Source: an uncultured Spirochaetaceae bacterium (GTDB taxonomy: Bacteria > Spirochaetota > Spirochaetia > Treponematales > Treponemataceae). From it: a stretch of 64,000 nt of DNA. The notes beneath the pieces were generated by a model. The model worked only from the letters and a program-made list of their open reading frames with translations, did not search any database and had not been told where the DNA came from. Every line of letters starts with the position of its first letter. Within the stretch, counting starts at the first letter, position 1. A program made the position numbers and the translations under genes. Positions 51,129 through 60,131 of this stretch are shown one piece after another. The stretch spans positions 1 through 64,000 of the forward strand of contig CADBSK010000015.1 in the NCBI GenBank assembly GCA_902797305.1, given 5' to 3'.

Positions 51129-52459
51129 AATTTACAATCCTGGTAATTGACGACGAAGAAAATATTCGTAACGGGCTTGCCGCCAATTTTGAGATGGAAG
51201 ATTACAATGTTAAAACGGCTTCCAACGGAAAAGAAGGGCTTTCTTTAATTGCAAAAGGCGACATAGATTTAGTAATTACAGATTTACGAATGGATGGAAT
51301 TAGTGGTGAAGAAGTCCTAAGAAAAGTTACAACTGAAACTCCTGGAATACCTGTAATCGTTTTAACTGGTCATGGTAGTATTGATGCTGCTGTTGATGCA
51401 ATGAAAGACGGGGCATACGACTTTTTAACAAAACCTCTTAATCTCGATCAACTAAATGTAATTGTAAAACGTGCGTTAAAGGGAAGAGAACTTTCTTTAC
51501 AACATACAATGCTAAAAAAGGAACTTGATGATGTTCATTCTTTTGGAAAAATGATTGGTAAAAGTTCTGAAATGCAAAAACTTTTTATGAATATCCAGAA
51601 AGTTGCTCCATCCCGGGCGAGCGTTCTTGTTACCGGAGAAAGTGGTGTAGGTAAAGAACTTGTTGCTCAGGCAATACATTCCCTGTCTCCTCGTAAAGAT
51701 AACGCTCTTATAAGTGTTAACTGCAGTGCTTTAAGCGAAACATTACTTGAAAGTGAACTCTTTGGACATGAAAAAGGTGCTTTTACCGGAGCAGAATCCC
51801 TAAAAAAAGGTCGATTTGAACTTGCTCACGGAGGAACAATTTTCCTTGATGAAATTGGAGAAATCAGTCTTGCCACTCAGGTTAAACTTTTGAGAGTTTT
51901 GCAGGAAAGAAAATTTGAACGGGTAGGAGGGGAGCAAAGTATTGAGGTCGATGTTCGAGTTGTAGCTGCTACAAATAAAAATCTGGAAGAAGAAGTTAAA
52001 GCCGGAAGATTTAGAGAAGATTTATACTATCGACTGAATGTTGTTCATCTTACGGTTCCGCCTCTAAGAGATAGAAAAGATGATATTCCATTGATTGTAG
52101 ATCATTATCTTTCTAAATTTGCACTAGAAAATGGGAAACAAATTTCAGGAATAGACTCTAAGGCTCGTTCAGCACTGTATAAATATCAGTGGCCTGGTAA
52201 TATTCGCCAGCTTGTAAACTGTATTGAAAGTGCCGTTGTAATGTGTTCTGGTAATGAGATTAAACTTGAAGATTTACCGCCATCTGTAAGCGAATATACC
52301 GCTGAAGAATCAATTTCAATTCCTTTGGGAATTACTCTTGATGAGGCTGAACGCCTTATCATTGAACAAAACCTTGCAATTAACAAAGGAAATAAATCTA
52401 AAACTGCTGAAATTTTAGGAATAGAAAGAAAGACCCTTTCTAGAAAACTAGGAGAATAG
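51125..52459 (+). CDS. sigma-54-dependent response regulator (AtoC/NtrC type)
   Basis: 444 residues. Receiver with phospho-acceptor D53 (VITDLRMDG), AAA+ domain (about 140-380) with GESGVGKELVAQAIH and GAFTGAESLKKG, which contacts sigma-54, and a C-terminal Fis-type helix-turn-helix (LAINKGNKSKTAEILGIERKTLSRKLGE). It activates RpoN-dependent genes, which in treponemes may include motility and envelope genes. I did not see the sigma-54 -24/-12 sites by eye. It ends in a 12-nt convergent overlap with the J-domain gene. Confidence 0.95.
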   Translation: MKFTILVIDDEENIRNGLAANFEMEDYNVKTASNGKEGLSLIAKGDIDLVITDLRMDGISGEEVLRKVTTETPGIPVIVLTGHGSIDAAVDAMKDGAYDFLTKPLNLDQLNVIVKRALKGRELSLQHTMLKKELDDVHSFGKMIGKSSEMQKLFMNIQKVAPSRASVLVTGESGVGKELVAQAIHSLSPRKDNALISVNCSALSETLLESELFGHEKGAFTGAESLKKGRFELAHGGTIFLDEIGEISLATQVKLLRVLQERKFERVGGEQSIEVDVRVVAATNKNLEEEVKAGRFREDLYYRLNVVHLTVPPLRDRKDDIPLIVDHYLSKFALENGKQISGIDSKARSALYKYQWPGNIRQLVNCIESAVVMCSGNEIKLEDLPPSVSEYTAEESISIPLGITLDEAERLIIEQNLAINKGNKSKTAEILGIERKTLSRKLGE

Positions 52460-52759
52460 ATTTTTTTTAATTTTCGCAAAAGCTTCTACTACTTGTTGAG
52501 TTTTTTGAGCAGCTGTTTTTTGAACTAAATTAAGTTTTGGAACATTATCGGGATGATATTTTTTTAAGAGTTTGTGGTAATTTTCTTTTATTAATTCAAA
52601 GTCATCTGTAGGTTCAAGCCCCAGTACTGTAAACTCATCCTTATAAACGTAAAAATTTTGAGGAATTATTTTCTTTTCATTTTTTCTTCTCTCTTTTGGA
52701 AATTCGTTTTTATCAATTGCTTCTTTTAACAAATCTCCAAGTTTATCATATGAGCTCAT
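52448..52759 (-). CDS. J-domain protein with C-terminal J domain
   Basis: 103 residues. The J domain (about 40-103) carries the HPD motif in LLKKYHPDNVP needed to stimulate DnaK ATPase. Unlike DnaJ, the J domain is at the C-terminus and the N-terminal ~40 residues are charged and disordered. The ATG overlaps the glgC stop (TGATG), so it is translated with glgC. Its 3' end overlaps the response-regulator gene. A specialised Hsp70 co-chaperone; client unknown. Confidence 0.85.
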   Translation of the reverse strand: MSSYDKLGDLLKEAIDKNEFPKERRKNEKKIIPQNFYVYKDEFTVLGLEPTDDFELIKENYHKLLKKYHPDNVPKLNLVQKTAAQKTQQVVEAFAKIKKNLFS

Positions 52760-54051
52760 CAGATTACGGTTCCGTTTGGTATATAAGCCCCTTTGCGAAT
52801 AACAATAATCCCGTCTGCACAGTAAAAATTTCCATGATCCCCATTTTCGTAAATTCGACCATCCATATTGATTCTTACATTGTCGCCGATGTGTGCATTT
52901 TTATCGATTATAGTTTTTCTGATGCTGCAGTTTCGTCCAATACCCAGGTCAGGTTTGTTTTCTTCTCTGTTTTGCTGACGTTCATCTTTTGTTTCGTAAA
53001 AGTCTGCACCCATCATAACAACATGGTCAAGATTTGTTCCCCCTTCAATTACAGAACGTAGACCAATTATGGAGTGTTTAATTGTTGCATCTGTTATGAT
53101 ACAACCTTCGCTTGTTAAGCTGGATTCAATAAAGGCTTTGTTAATTTTTGATGGCGGAAGATTTCTTGGGTGTGTATAAATCGGTTCATCTTCATCATAA
53201 ATGTTAAATTCTGGGTCGATACAAGTAAGTTTAATGTTTGCTTCGTAAAAACTTTTAATTGTTCCGATGTCTTCCCAATAACCGTCAAATAAATAAGAAT
53301 TTACTTTGTGATTTTTTACGGATGCAGGAATAACTTCTTTTCCAAAATCTTTAGAATCGTTTGCATTTAATACTTCTTCCAGCGTTTTAGCATTAAATAT
53401 GTAAATACCCATTGAGGCAAGGTATTCTTTTTCGTGCGGGATGTCCTTTTTTAAGGATTCTGGAATTTTCCATTTTGTTAAATCTTCATCAGGAGAAGGT
53501 TTTTCTTTAAAATCAAGAATCTTGCTCTCTCGATTGATTTTCATAATACCATAGCGGGAAGCATCGCTTCGATTTACGGCAGTAGATGCAACAGAAATAT
53601 CAGCTTTAGATTTAATGTGATAATCCAGAAATGCTTTTAAATCCATGTGGTAAAGCTGATCGCCACTAAGAATCAAATAGTGAGTTGGATTTTGAATGGT
53701 AAAATGTTGAAAACTTTTTCGAACACTGTCTGCTGTTCCCTGATGAAATGAATCATTTTCCAGGGTTTGTTCAGCTGCAAGAATTTCTACAAATCCTGAA
53801 GAAAAGCGGTCAAAGTTGTATGAGTTTGTGATATGGTGATGCAAAGAAGTTGAATTGTACTGAGTTAAAAGATAAATTTTCTTAAAACCTGAATTAATAC
53901 AGTTTGAAATCGGGATATCTACTAGACGATATTTTCCGCCAAAAGAAACTGCGGGCTTAGAACGTTCTTTTGTTAATGGAAAAAGTCTGGTTCCTTTTCC
54001 GCCCCCTAAAATAAGACATACAACTCTAATTTTTTTTCTATCTCTTTGCAT
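52759..54051 (-). CDS. glgC: glucose-1-phosphate adenylyltransferase (ADP-glucose pyrophosphorylase)
   Basis: Makes ADP-glucose for glycogen. 430 residues from ATG 54051, chosen because TATAAT precedes it by 6 nt; a longer GTG reading includes the -10 box. CLILGGGKGTRLFPLTKERSKPAVSFGGKYRLVDIPISNCINSG is the catalytic N-domain; VYKKPKSPDE-like FKEKPSPDEDLTKW and the C-terminal beta-helix (NIKDTIIDKNAHIGDN) are present. The sequence resembles cyanobacterial/plant-type enzymes. glgA, glgB and glgP are not in the window, so glycogen synthesis must be completed elsewhere. Confidence 0.93.
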   Translation of the reverse strand: MQRDRKKIRVVCLILGGGKGTRLFPLTKERSKPAVSFGGKYRLVDIPISNCINSGFKKIYLLTQYNSTSLHHHITNSYNFDRFSSGFVEILAAEQTLENDSFHQGTADSVRKSFQHFTIQNPTHYLILSGDQLYHMDLKAFLDYHIKSKADISVASTAVNRSDASRYGIMKINRESKILDFKEKPSPDEDLTKWKIPESLKKDIPHEKEYLASMGIYIFNAKTLEEVLNANDSKDFGKEVIPASVKNHKVNSYLFDGYWEDIGTIKSFYEANIKLTCIDPEFNIYDEDEPIYTHPRNLPPSKINKAFIESSLTSEGCIITDATIKHSIIGLRSVIEGGTNLDHVVMMGADFYETKDERQQNREENKPDLGIGRNCSIRKTIIDKNAHIGDNVRINMDGRIYENGDHGNFYCADGIIVIRKGAYIPNGTVI

Positions 54052-54057
54052 AATATG

Positions 54058-54063
54058 ATTATA
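54058..54063 (-). promoter_or_regulatory. glgC -10 box, leaderless start
   Basis: On the minus strand TATAAT is followed by 6 nt and ATG 54051. The -35 at 17 nt upstream is ATGCAA, a weak match. No Shine-Dalgarno site. Confidence 0.55.
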
Positions 54064-54111
54064 ACTCACTTTCAGGTTATTTGCATAAAAAAAGATTATT
54101 TTCTAAACCTC

Positions 54112-54128
54112 TTTTTTTTTTTTTTTTT
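54112..54128 (+). repeat. T17 homopolymer tract before flgF
   Basis: An uninterrupted run of 17 T lies 57 nt before the flgF start. It is the longest mononucleotide run I noticed in the window. It could slip and change promoter geometry, or curve DNA; neither is shown. Confidence 0.9.
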
Positions 54129-54184
54129 AATTTAAATGAGCATTTTTAGATGCGGTGGGAAAATTATTTTATAGGGGTACAAAA

Positions 54185-54988
54185 ATGATTCGTGGATGGT
54201 ACACTGGCGCAAGTGGCATGAATGCACAGCAAAACCGGCTGGATGCAATTTCAAATAATCTTGCAAACGTAGATACTGCAGGGTATAAGAGAGATATTAC
54301 TGTAAGTAAGTCTTTTTCTGAGCTGCTTTTAAGAAGAACTAATGCAGATGGAGTTTATAAAACTCCTGTTGGTTCTGCAGATTCTATGCCAATAATTGGA
54401 AAATTAGGGCTCGGCGTAGAAACAAATGAAAATTACACAGATTTTGCCCAAGGCTCGTACCGGGAAACAAACTCAAATATCGATTTTGCATTTGGCGGAA
54501 AGGGGTTTTTCGCAGTTCAGACCCCATTTGGTGAACGATATACCAGAGACGGAAACTTTTTTATAGGAAAAGAAGGAATTCTTGAAACAAAGGATGGTTA
54601 TCCAGTTCTTGGTGAAAATGGTTATATTCATGTAACCGATGATAAATTTAAAGTAAATGAAGATGGTATGATTTATGCCTCTGAAGATAATGAACTTATT
54701 GACCGTTTTAAGGTTGTTCGTTTTGATGACGAACGCTATTTGAAAAAAATGGGTTCTAATTTTTATGAAACAAATGACATTGCAGGACCTGCTCATATTG
54801 CAGAAGGCAAAGAAAGGCCAAAGTTTATTCAGGGCTTTCTTGAAACATCCAATGTAAATGTTGTAAACGAAATGGTTCAGATGATAGAAGTAAACAGAGC
54901 ATATGAAGCTAATCAGAAAACAATAACATCTGAAGATACAATGATGGGTACCCTTTGGTCAAAGGTTGCAGTTTATAACGGCAGATAG
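54185..54988 (+). CDS. flgF: flagellar rod protein, FlgF/FlgG1 type
   Basis: 268 residues from ATG 54185, with AGGGG 8 nt upstream; the upstream in-frame TTG/ATG readings lie in the leader. N-terminus MIRGWYTGASGMNAQQNRLDAISNNLANVDTAGYKRD and C-terminus LETSNVNVVNEMVQMIEVNRAYEANQKTI are the standard rod-protein signatures. T. pallidum has the same pair as FlgG1/FlgG2. Proximal versus distal position cannot be settled from sequence alone; FlgF is my choice because FlgG follows. Confidence 0.9.
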   Translation: MIRGWYTGASGMNAQQNRLDAISNNLANVDTAGYKRDITVSKSFSELLLRRTNADGVYKTPVGSADSMPIIGKLGLGVETNENYTDFAQGSYRETNSNIDFAFGGKGFFAVQTPFGERYTRDGNFFIGKEGILETKDGYPVLGENGYIHVTDDKFKVNEDGMIYASEDNELIDRFKVVRFDDERYLKKMGSNFYETNDIAGPAHIAEGKERPKFIQGFLETSNVNVVNEMVQMIEVNRAYEANQKTITSEDTMMGTLWSKVAVYNGR

Positions 54989-55006
54989 TAGAGGAGAAGC
55001 AGAGCA

Positions 55007-55801
55007 ATGGTAAGAAGTCTATGGACAGCCGCAACAGGAATGAACGGCCAGCAGTCAAATATTGATGCAATTTCTAACAACCTTTCAAATGTTAATACAA
55101 CAGGTTATAAACAGCAGCGAGTAGAATTTGAAGATTTAATTTATCAGGATATAAAACTTGCCGGAACACCTGCAACAGAAGATACTGTAACTCCAGTTGG
55201 AATTCAGCAGGGAAGCGGTGTAAAAATTGCAGCTACTCAGCGAATTATGAAGCAGGGATCTTTACAAAATACAGGTGTTGATACTGATATTGCTATCGTT
55301 GGTGAAGGATTTTTTAGAGTTCAGAAATATGATGGCTCTTATGCTTATACTCGAGACGGTAGTTTTAAGGTTGATTCAAACGGTCAAATTGTTAATTCTA
55401 ATGGGCTTAGAATGCAACCAGAGATAATTTTACCTGAGGGATATGATGTATCTACAATGAATATCAGCGTGGATGGTCGTGTAAGCGTAAAAGTAAATGG
55501 TGGAAACGAACCTGTTGATGTAGGACAGATTCAGTTATACAGATTTCCTAATGCCGTAGGTCTTCAGGCAGATGGAGATAACCTTTTTGTTGAAACTAAC
55601 GCCAGTGGACAGGCAATTGCCGGTCGTCCAGGTTTTGAAGGAATGGGAACTACTCGTCATAAGTTCCTTGAAATGTCTAATGTTTCTGTTGTAAACGAAA
55701 TGGTACAGATGATTGTAGCTCAGCGTGCTTACGAGTTTAACAGCAAGGCAATCCAAACAAGCGATAATATGTTAAGCACAGCAGTAAATTTAAAACGATA
55801 A
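55007..55801 (+). CDS. flgG: flagellar distal rod protein FlgG
   Basis: 264 residues. N-terminus MVRSLWTAATGMNGQQSNIDAISNNLSNVNTTGYK and C-terminus LEMSNVSVVNEMVQMIVAQRAYEFNSKAI match FlgG, whose standard 260-263 residues this equals. The distal rod joins the hook. AGGAG precedes ATG. Cotranscribed with flgF 18 nt upstream; a strong terminator follows. Confidence 0.95.
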   Translation: MVRSLWTAATGMNGQQSNIDAISNNLSNVNTTGYKQQRVEFEDLIYQDIKLAGTPATEDTVTPVGIQQGSGVKIAATQRIMKQGSLQNTGVDTDIAIVGEGFFRVQKYDGSYAYTRDGSFKVDSNGQIVNSNGLRMQPEIILPEGYDVSTMNISVDGRVSVKVNGGNEPVDVGQIQLYRFPNAVGLQADGDNLFVETNASGQAIAGRPGFEGMGTTRHKFLEMSNVSVVNEMVQMIVAQRAYEFNSKAIQTSDNMLSTAVNLKR

Positions 55802-55831
55802 AAAAAATTAAATAGTTTTCTTCATATTTAA

Positions 55832-55866
55832 CACTGTCAGAACCCCTCTGACAGTGCTTTTTTTTT
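55832..55866 (+). terminator. flgF-flgG terminator
   Basis: CACTGTCAGA (55832-55841) pairs perfectly with TCTGACAGTG (55847-55856) around ACCCC, followed by a run of nine T. Confidence 0.95.
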
Positions 55867-55891
55867 AAGTTTGGTTTTTATATTCCGATAA
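55866..55891 (+). promoter_or_regulatory. sigma-28-like promoter of flgJ
   Basis: TAAG (55866-55869), 14 nt, TCCGATAA (55884-55891) matches the FliA consensus at 10 of 12 positions but with a spacer one shorter. The ATG is 26 nt later with TGAGG. It lies just after the flgG terminator, so flgJ looks separately transcribed. Confidence 0.55.
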
Positions 55892-55917
55892 TATAGTAAG
55901 AGCTTTATGAGGTTTTT

Positions 55918-56406
55918 ATGAATATTGGTTTGATTAATTCTTATAGCGGTATTACAAATGGTAATGGTGCCTTACAGGCAAGTAAAATGAACGGTGATAA
56001 GGCAAAATTCAGTGAACTTTTAGAAACTTTGTCTTCTTCTCAAGTTGCAGAACAGGGAAGATTAAACGGAGATTTTAAAACTGGTTTTGCAGGAACTTAT
56101 ACCGCAGAAAGTGAAACTCATACACTTGCACGAGGTGCGGCTGCAAACCAGGCAAATGATCATGTAAAATCAAAGACTATTGATAAAACCTCAAAACTAT
56201 ACGAAAAGTCAATGGAACTTGAGAGCTACTTTGTTAAACAGATGTTGAGCGAAATGCGTAAAACCGTTAACAAAAGTGCTCTCGGTGGAAATGATTTTGC
56301 AGGCAAAATGTACGAAGATATGCTCTTTGACGAATATGCAACTTCTATGACTAAGAACGCTGGTTTTGGCCTTGCAGATCAGATTTACTTAAGTCTTGCA
56401 CAGTAA
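55918..56406 (+). CDS. flgJ: rod-binding protein FlgJ (N-domain only)
   Basis: 162 residues. The FlgJ N-domain caps the rod: KLYEKSMELESYFVKQMLSEMRKTVNKSALGGNDFAGKMYEDMLFDEYATSMTKNAGFGLADQIY is diagnostic. The muramidase C-domain found in enteric FlgJ is absent, as usual in spirochaetes. Its last 56 nt overlap a convergent gene. Follows flgF and flgG in the order seen in T. pallidum. Confidence 0.9.
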   Translation: MNIGLINSYSGITNGNGALQASKMNGDKAKFSELLETLSSSQVAEQGRLNGDFKTGFAGTYTAESETHTLARGAAANQANDHVKSKTIDKTSKLYEKSMELESYFVKQMLSEMRKTVNKSALGGNDFAGKMYEDMLFDEYATSMTKNAGFGLADQIYLSLAQ

Positions 56407-56758
56407 GAACTCGTAATTTTTTTGTCCAGGTAGAAGAAGCTTCTTGTAAAACTCCTTTTATCTGAACTGTTTTACCATTTAAGCGTCTTAGTTTCCATTT
56501 TAAGGTCAGTTTTTTTACTTCAAGCACAAATGTTACTTTTGAACGGGACGACGGATTTTCGGTCAGAACAAAACTATTTTTGTTTGCCAACAATAATCCT
56601 GTTACGGTTTGCTCTGTGCCTACATATTCCTGTGATAAATAAGAATGATTCTGAACAACTGGCATCTTATCGGCCTTTTTAAGTATTAGCTCGTTAGAAA
56701 AAATCGAAGTTGTGATAAAAAGACCTATAAAACATAAAACAATAGTTTTTTTATTCAT
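56351..56758 (-). CDS. small exported protein, OB-fold-like
   Basis: 135 residues. A signal peptide (about 1-20) ends SIFSNEL. The rest, with YVGTEQTVTGLLLANKNSFVLTEN and GKTVQIKGVLQEASSTWTKKLRVLTVQDL, resembles an OB-fold of the YgiW type; tentative. Its 3' end overlaps flgJ by 56 nt on the opposite strand. Fourteen nt downstream of the C11-peptidase lipoprotein gene and probably cotranscribed. The tail may be only antisense to flgJ, but the signal peptide supports a real gene. Confidence 0.65.
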   Translation of the reverse strand: MNKKTIVLCFIGLFITTSIFSNELILKKADKMPVVQNHSYLSQEYVGTEQTVTGLLLANKNSFVLTENPSSRSKVTFVLEVKKLTLKWKLRRLNGKTVQIKGVLQEASSTWTKKLRVLTVQDLSKSDLQGQNQRS

Positions 56759-56772
56759 TTTTATTCCTGTAA

Positions 56773-59700
56773 TTATTCATTAAACCAGTCTTTAATTAAG
56801 TCTGTCCACTTTGAATTCTTACCAAAGTCAAGTTCATTTTCATACCAGTCTTCAAAACTTTCATAAAGATAGGTTTGACCATTTAATGTTTTTGGTACCC
56901 ATACAGAACAATTTATTGTTAGTCCAAAACCTGAACTTGTACCAAAATAAGAGGAACTATCATAAGCAGAGTATTTTTCGGAATTAATTTTGTAATAAGT
57001 AGGCTTTAAATAACCATCGCGCCAGCATGCAATCAAGGCGTTGTTTAGGCTAGATGTTACATTGTCGCACTTTGTATATAATTCCGACCAGGCTTCTTCT
57101 GTATAAAATGATTTCATTTTAAATATCATAAAACCTAAATCTTTTAAGCAGCCAAAAGTTCCTTCGTAATATAATGGATTTCCGGCAAGTGCTGTATAAA
57201 GTTTTATTGCTTCTCGACGGCTGATAAATTCTGCGCCCTCAGGAGCTTCTGTCGTATCATAATAGTATTTTCCGTCTTCACCAAGAATGTAGTAATAACC
57301 ATCTGAATCTTTTTTAATACTTGTGTCTTGTGTATTATCGTTAAGAATAAGAGTTGCAAGTTCATCTACAGCGAGTTTTACATCATTAATTTTTGATAAA
57401 TCAATAAATGATAAAGTTGAACAGTTTGTATTTATATAAGAAACATATTTTTTCGCTTCAGTGTTTGAAACTGCTGAACTGTTAACTCCATTTTGAGTAA
57501 AGAAATTAGTCCAATAAGTGGAATCCTTCTCATAATCAGATTTATAAGAATAAACCAGGTCTGATCCTATTTCTTCAATTGATTCACCAGTTTTCAATGA
57601 ACTTATAAATTTTGTATAGTCAAATCCTAATCCCGGAATATTGTTTGGTGAACCAATATAATATTCAGCATAATCCTTTAATTCATAGCATTCTTCTAAT
57701 GAGCCTCCAAGACAAACATCTTCCATAATCATTGTAAGTTTGTTGTCTTCTCCAAAACCGCATGCTTTTAATGCTTTTGATACATCAGAAGTTTTTAAGA
57801 AACTTTGTCCTCCACTTGATTCATCCCAGCACATAGAACGGCGGCCATATTCTTTATTGTACAAAGATACAGAACGAGGACCACCTCCGTGGTTAGAGAA
57901 TTGAAGAATGGTATGATCAGCAGAATAATTATCATTTACCCAGTTAATAAAGTTTTCAAGAGTCTGCTCGCTACTCATATCTACTTCGTTATCTGTAATC
58001 CAGCTTGCAAATTTAGTATAATCTTTTGTTTTTGATGATAAGTTATAAGTATTATCGATTGAGTAGGTATTTAGATTGTCTTTTCCTAATTCTAATAATT
58101 TAGTTGCTGCAGTGTTCTTGAAATAAGAAGTTTCTCCGGTTTCGTTACCTTTTACAAAATCCCAGCCATCCCATAGAGCAACAACTTTAACAGAATCAGT
58201 TTCAGATAATTGGTAAAGACCATATTCAGCTTCGTTTAAGTCAATATAAATTGGATCATTAAGATTGTTATCACCATCCAGATACATGAGAACGAGCCAT
58301 TCTGATTTTGTTACATCACATTGGATGTTTAATTCTTTATATGATTCTAAAATATCATCATAGTTTGAAATATAATAAATCTTAATGTTGTAGGTATGAC
58401 CATTGGTCAGACCTGTCAGTTCAACCAAATTGGTTTCAATATCATTGATTGTTACTGCTGTTGCTTCTGCATTATCGTTGTCAAGATATACAATTTTTAT
58501 TTTATTGTTACTAGAATTTGCCCAATTTAAATGAATGGAATTTTTGTGGGCTTTATATTCCAGATTTGTAACAGTTTTTGTTTTATATGCTGCCTTAAGA
58601 GTGATATCTTTGGTAATTGGTTGTTCTATATCAAATTCAACGGATGAATCAGAAATATAGAAGTGAGAAAAAAGGACTTCATCTTGGTAATCAGATTTTA
58701 TATAAGGTTCATAAAAATAACTTATTTTTTCATCAACGGATACATGGGTTGTATAACTGTTTTCATTATTTTTATGACCATAGACTCCATATTCATAGAT
58801 AATACGGCAATACTTTGATGTATCAACTTCAACTATTGATTCTCCAAGAGACATTCCTTCAGAATCCAAAGATTCAACTTTATAAACTGAAGTGCCTCCA
58901 GTATAATCGTAATCATAATAAGAAGTTTCAGATTTATCGCTAATGTTACTGATTAAGGTGTAATTCTCATCTTCCAATCTATAGATATTTAGACTTTTTA
59001 TTGTTGAAGATTTCCAGTCATTCCACGTTATTTTTGTATATGATTTTGAAGAAACAATACCTTCTAATCCTTCAACAGGTCCGCTCTCATTTGTTTCAGT
59101 TTCTATTGTAAGGGTTTTTAGTAGTTTATAACTGTTATAACATTTAAGAGTAAATGTTATACTTGAATTTGCAGGAAGCTTATTTATTTCAATTGTAATT
59201 TTTTCATTGCCATTAAAACTAGAGGATTTTATGTATTTGTTAGTGTCAATTGAACTGTTTTCTAAGGTGTAGTTGTCATATCTAGAGTCATTGTCCCACT
59301 CTAAATTTGCAAAAGTCATACCTTTTTTCGTTACTGTAAAATTTAAATTGTCTATTTCGGCACGAATTGTAACTTCGGAACTATCCCAATGCTCATCTTT
59401 TGAATTATAAGTTACAAGTTTGTAGGTATAAGTTTCATTTTTGATTATATCTTTGTCAGTATAATATGAATTTGAAAGAAGTGTAGAAGATTCTACGTCT
59501 AATTTTGTATATTCTCCATCTTGTGTTTTTCTATATAATTCAAGTTTGGTAATGTCGGATCCAGCAAGAGTTTCCCAAGATAGAAATATATTGACGTTAC
59601 TGACAGATGCTGTAAAGTTTTCTGCAGGTCCTTCCGCATTTGTTGTAAGTTTAAGTGTAGAATATGCCTTTTTTAAATTATCAGCATAACCATACAAGGA

Positions 59701-60003
59701 AATTTTGTACTCAGTATCAATGTCTAGATTTTTTAATGTTTGTTCATAAACTCCATCATTACTTGTTAAATCTGATGAAGATAAGGTAACTGTTATATCA
59801 TCAAATTGGATTTCATATTTATCATAATTTGAGTTTTCGTTCCAGAAAAGGGTAGCCCAAGTCATACCTGTTTCTTTAACACAAAAATTCTCAATTGTTT
59901 CGTATGTGTCTTGTGGTGCTGGTGTTTTTGTACTTTGAGGATTTTCACAACTGAAAAGTGTAAAAATCAATAATGATGATAATAGTAGTGACGTTTTTTT
60001 CAT
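56773..60003 (-). CDS. giant lipoprotein with fibronectin III-like repeats and clostripain (C11) peptidase
   Basis: 1076 residues. A lipoprotein signal ends at C19 (LFSC). About four fibronectin III-like modules fill residues 35-400, for example WATLFWNENSNYDKYEIQFDD and ITWNDWKSSTIKSLNIYRLED. A fifth lies near 470-560. The C11 clostripain-like peptidase begins at about 570 (WLVLMYLDGDNNLND) with catalytic H705 (NHGGG) and C764 (EDVCLGGS). Both catalytic residues are present. Clostripains cut after Arg and are often self-activated. It should be anchored outside the cell membrane. It lies divergent from addB. Protein or mucin breakdown is inferred. Confidence 0.88.
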   Translation of the reverse strand: MKKTSLLLSSLLIFTLFSCENPQSTKTPAPQDTYETIENFCVKETGMTWATLFWNENSNYDKYEIQFDDITVTLSSSDLTSNDGVYEQTLKNLDIDTEYKISLYGYADNLKKAYSTLKLTTNAEGPAENFTASVSNVNIFLSWETLAGSDITKLELYRKTQDGEYTKLDVESSTLLSNSYYTDKDIIKNETYTYKLVTYNSKDEHWDSSEVTIRAEIDNLNFTVTKKGMTFANLEWDNDSRYDNYTLENSSIDTNKYIKSSSFNGNEKITIEINKLPANSSITFTLKCYNSYKLLKTLTIETETNESGPVEGLEGIVSSKSYTKITWNDWKSSTIKSLNIYRLEDENYTLISNISDKSETSYYDYDYTGGTSVYKVESLDSEGMSLGESIVEVDTSKYCRIIYEYGVYGHKNNENSYTTHVSVDEKISYFYEPYIKSDYQDEVLFSHFYISDSSVEFDIEQPITKDITLKAAYKTKTVTNLEYKAHKNSIHLNWANSSNNKIKIVYLDNDNAEATAVTINDIETNLVELTGLTNGHTYNIKIYYISNYDDILESYKELNIQCDVTKSEWLVLMYLDGDNNLNDPIYIDLNEAEYGLYQLSETDSVKVVALWDGWDFVKGNETGETSYFKNTAATKLLELGKDNLNTYSIDNTYNLSSKTKDYTKFASWITDNEVDMSSEQTLENFINWVNDNYSADHTILQFSNHGGGPRSVSLYNKEYGRRSMCWDESSGGQSFLKTSDVSKALKACGFGEDNKLTMIMEDVCLGGSLEECYELKDYAEYYIGSPNNIPGLGFDYTKFISSLKTGESIEEIGSDLVYSYKSDYEKDSTYWTNFFTQNGVNSSAVSNTEAKKYVSYINTNCSTLSFIDLSKINDVKLAVDELATLILNDNTQDTSIKKDSDGYYYILGEDGKYYYDTTEAPEGAEFISRREAIKLYTALAGNPLYYEGTFGCLKDLGFMIFKMKSFYTEEAWSELYTKCDNVTSSLNNALIACWRDGYLKPTYYKINSEKYSAYDSSSYFGTSSGFGLTINCSVWVPKTLNGQTYLYESFEDWYENELDFGKNSKWTDLIKDWFNE

Positions 60004-60038
60004 ATAAACAATCTCCCTATAATTATTTTTTCTTTATC

Positions 60039-60065
60039 TTTATATTAATATTTATGTATGGTCAA
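60039..60065 (-). promoter_or_regulatory. possible promoter of the C11 lipoprotein gene
   Basis: On the minus strand TTGACC (60065-60060) and TATAAA (60044-60039) are 15 nt apart, tighter than ideal; TAAAGA gives 17 nt. AGGGAG precedes the ATG. Confidence 0.35.
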
Positions 60066-60119
60066 TAGGAATATAACTAAATTTTTACCGAAATAATAAA
60101 AATTTATAAAAATATATGA

Positions 60120-60125
60120 TAATAT
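60120..60125 (+). promoter_or_regulatory. addB -10 box, leaderless start
   Basis: TAATAT lies 6 nt before the ATG at 60132, no Shine-Dalgarno site. The -35 is not convincing. Confidence 0.4.
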
Positions 60126-60131
60126 TGATGC

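Noticed and set aside
54130-54185. Sigma-28 promoter for flgF
   Set aside because: TAAA followed after 15 nt by GCGGTGGG matches the -10 consensus at only about three positions.
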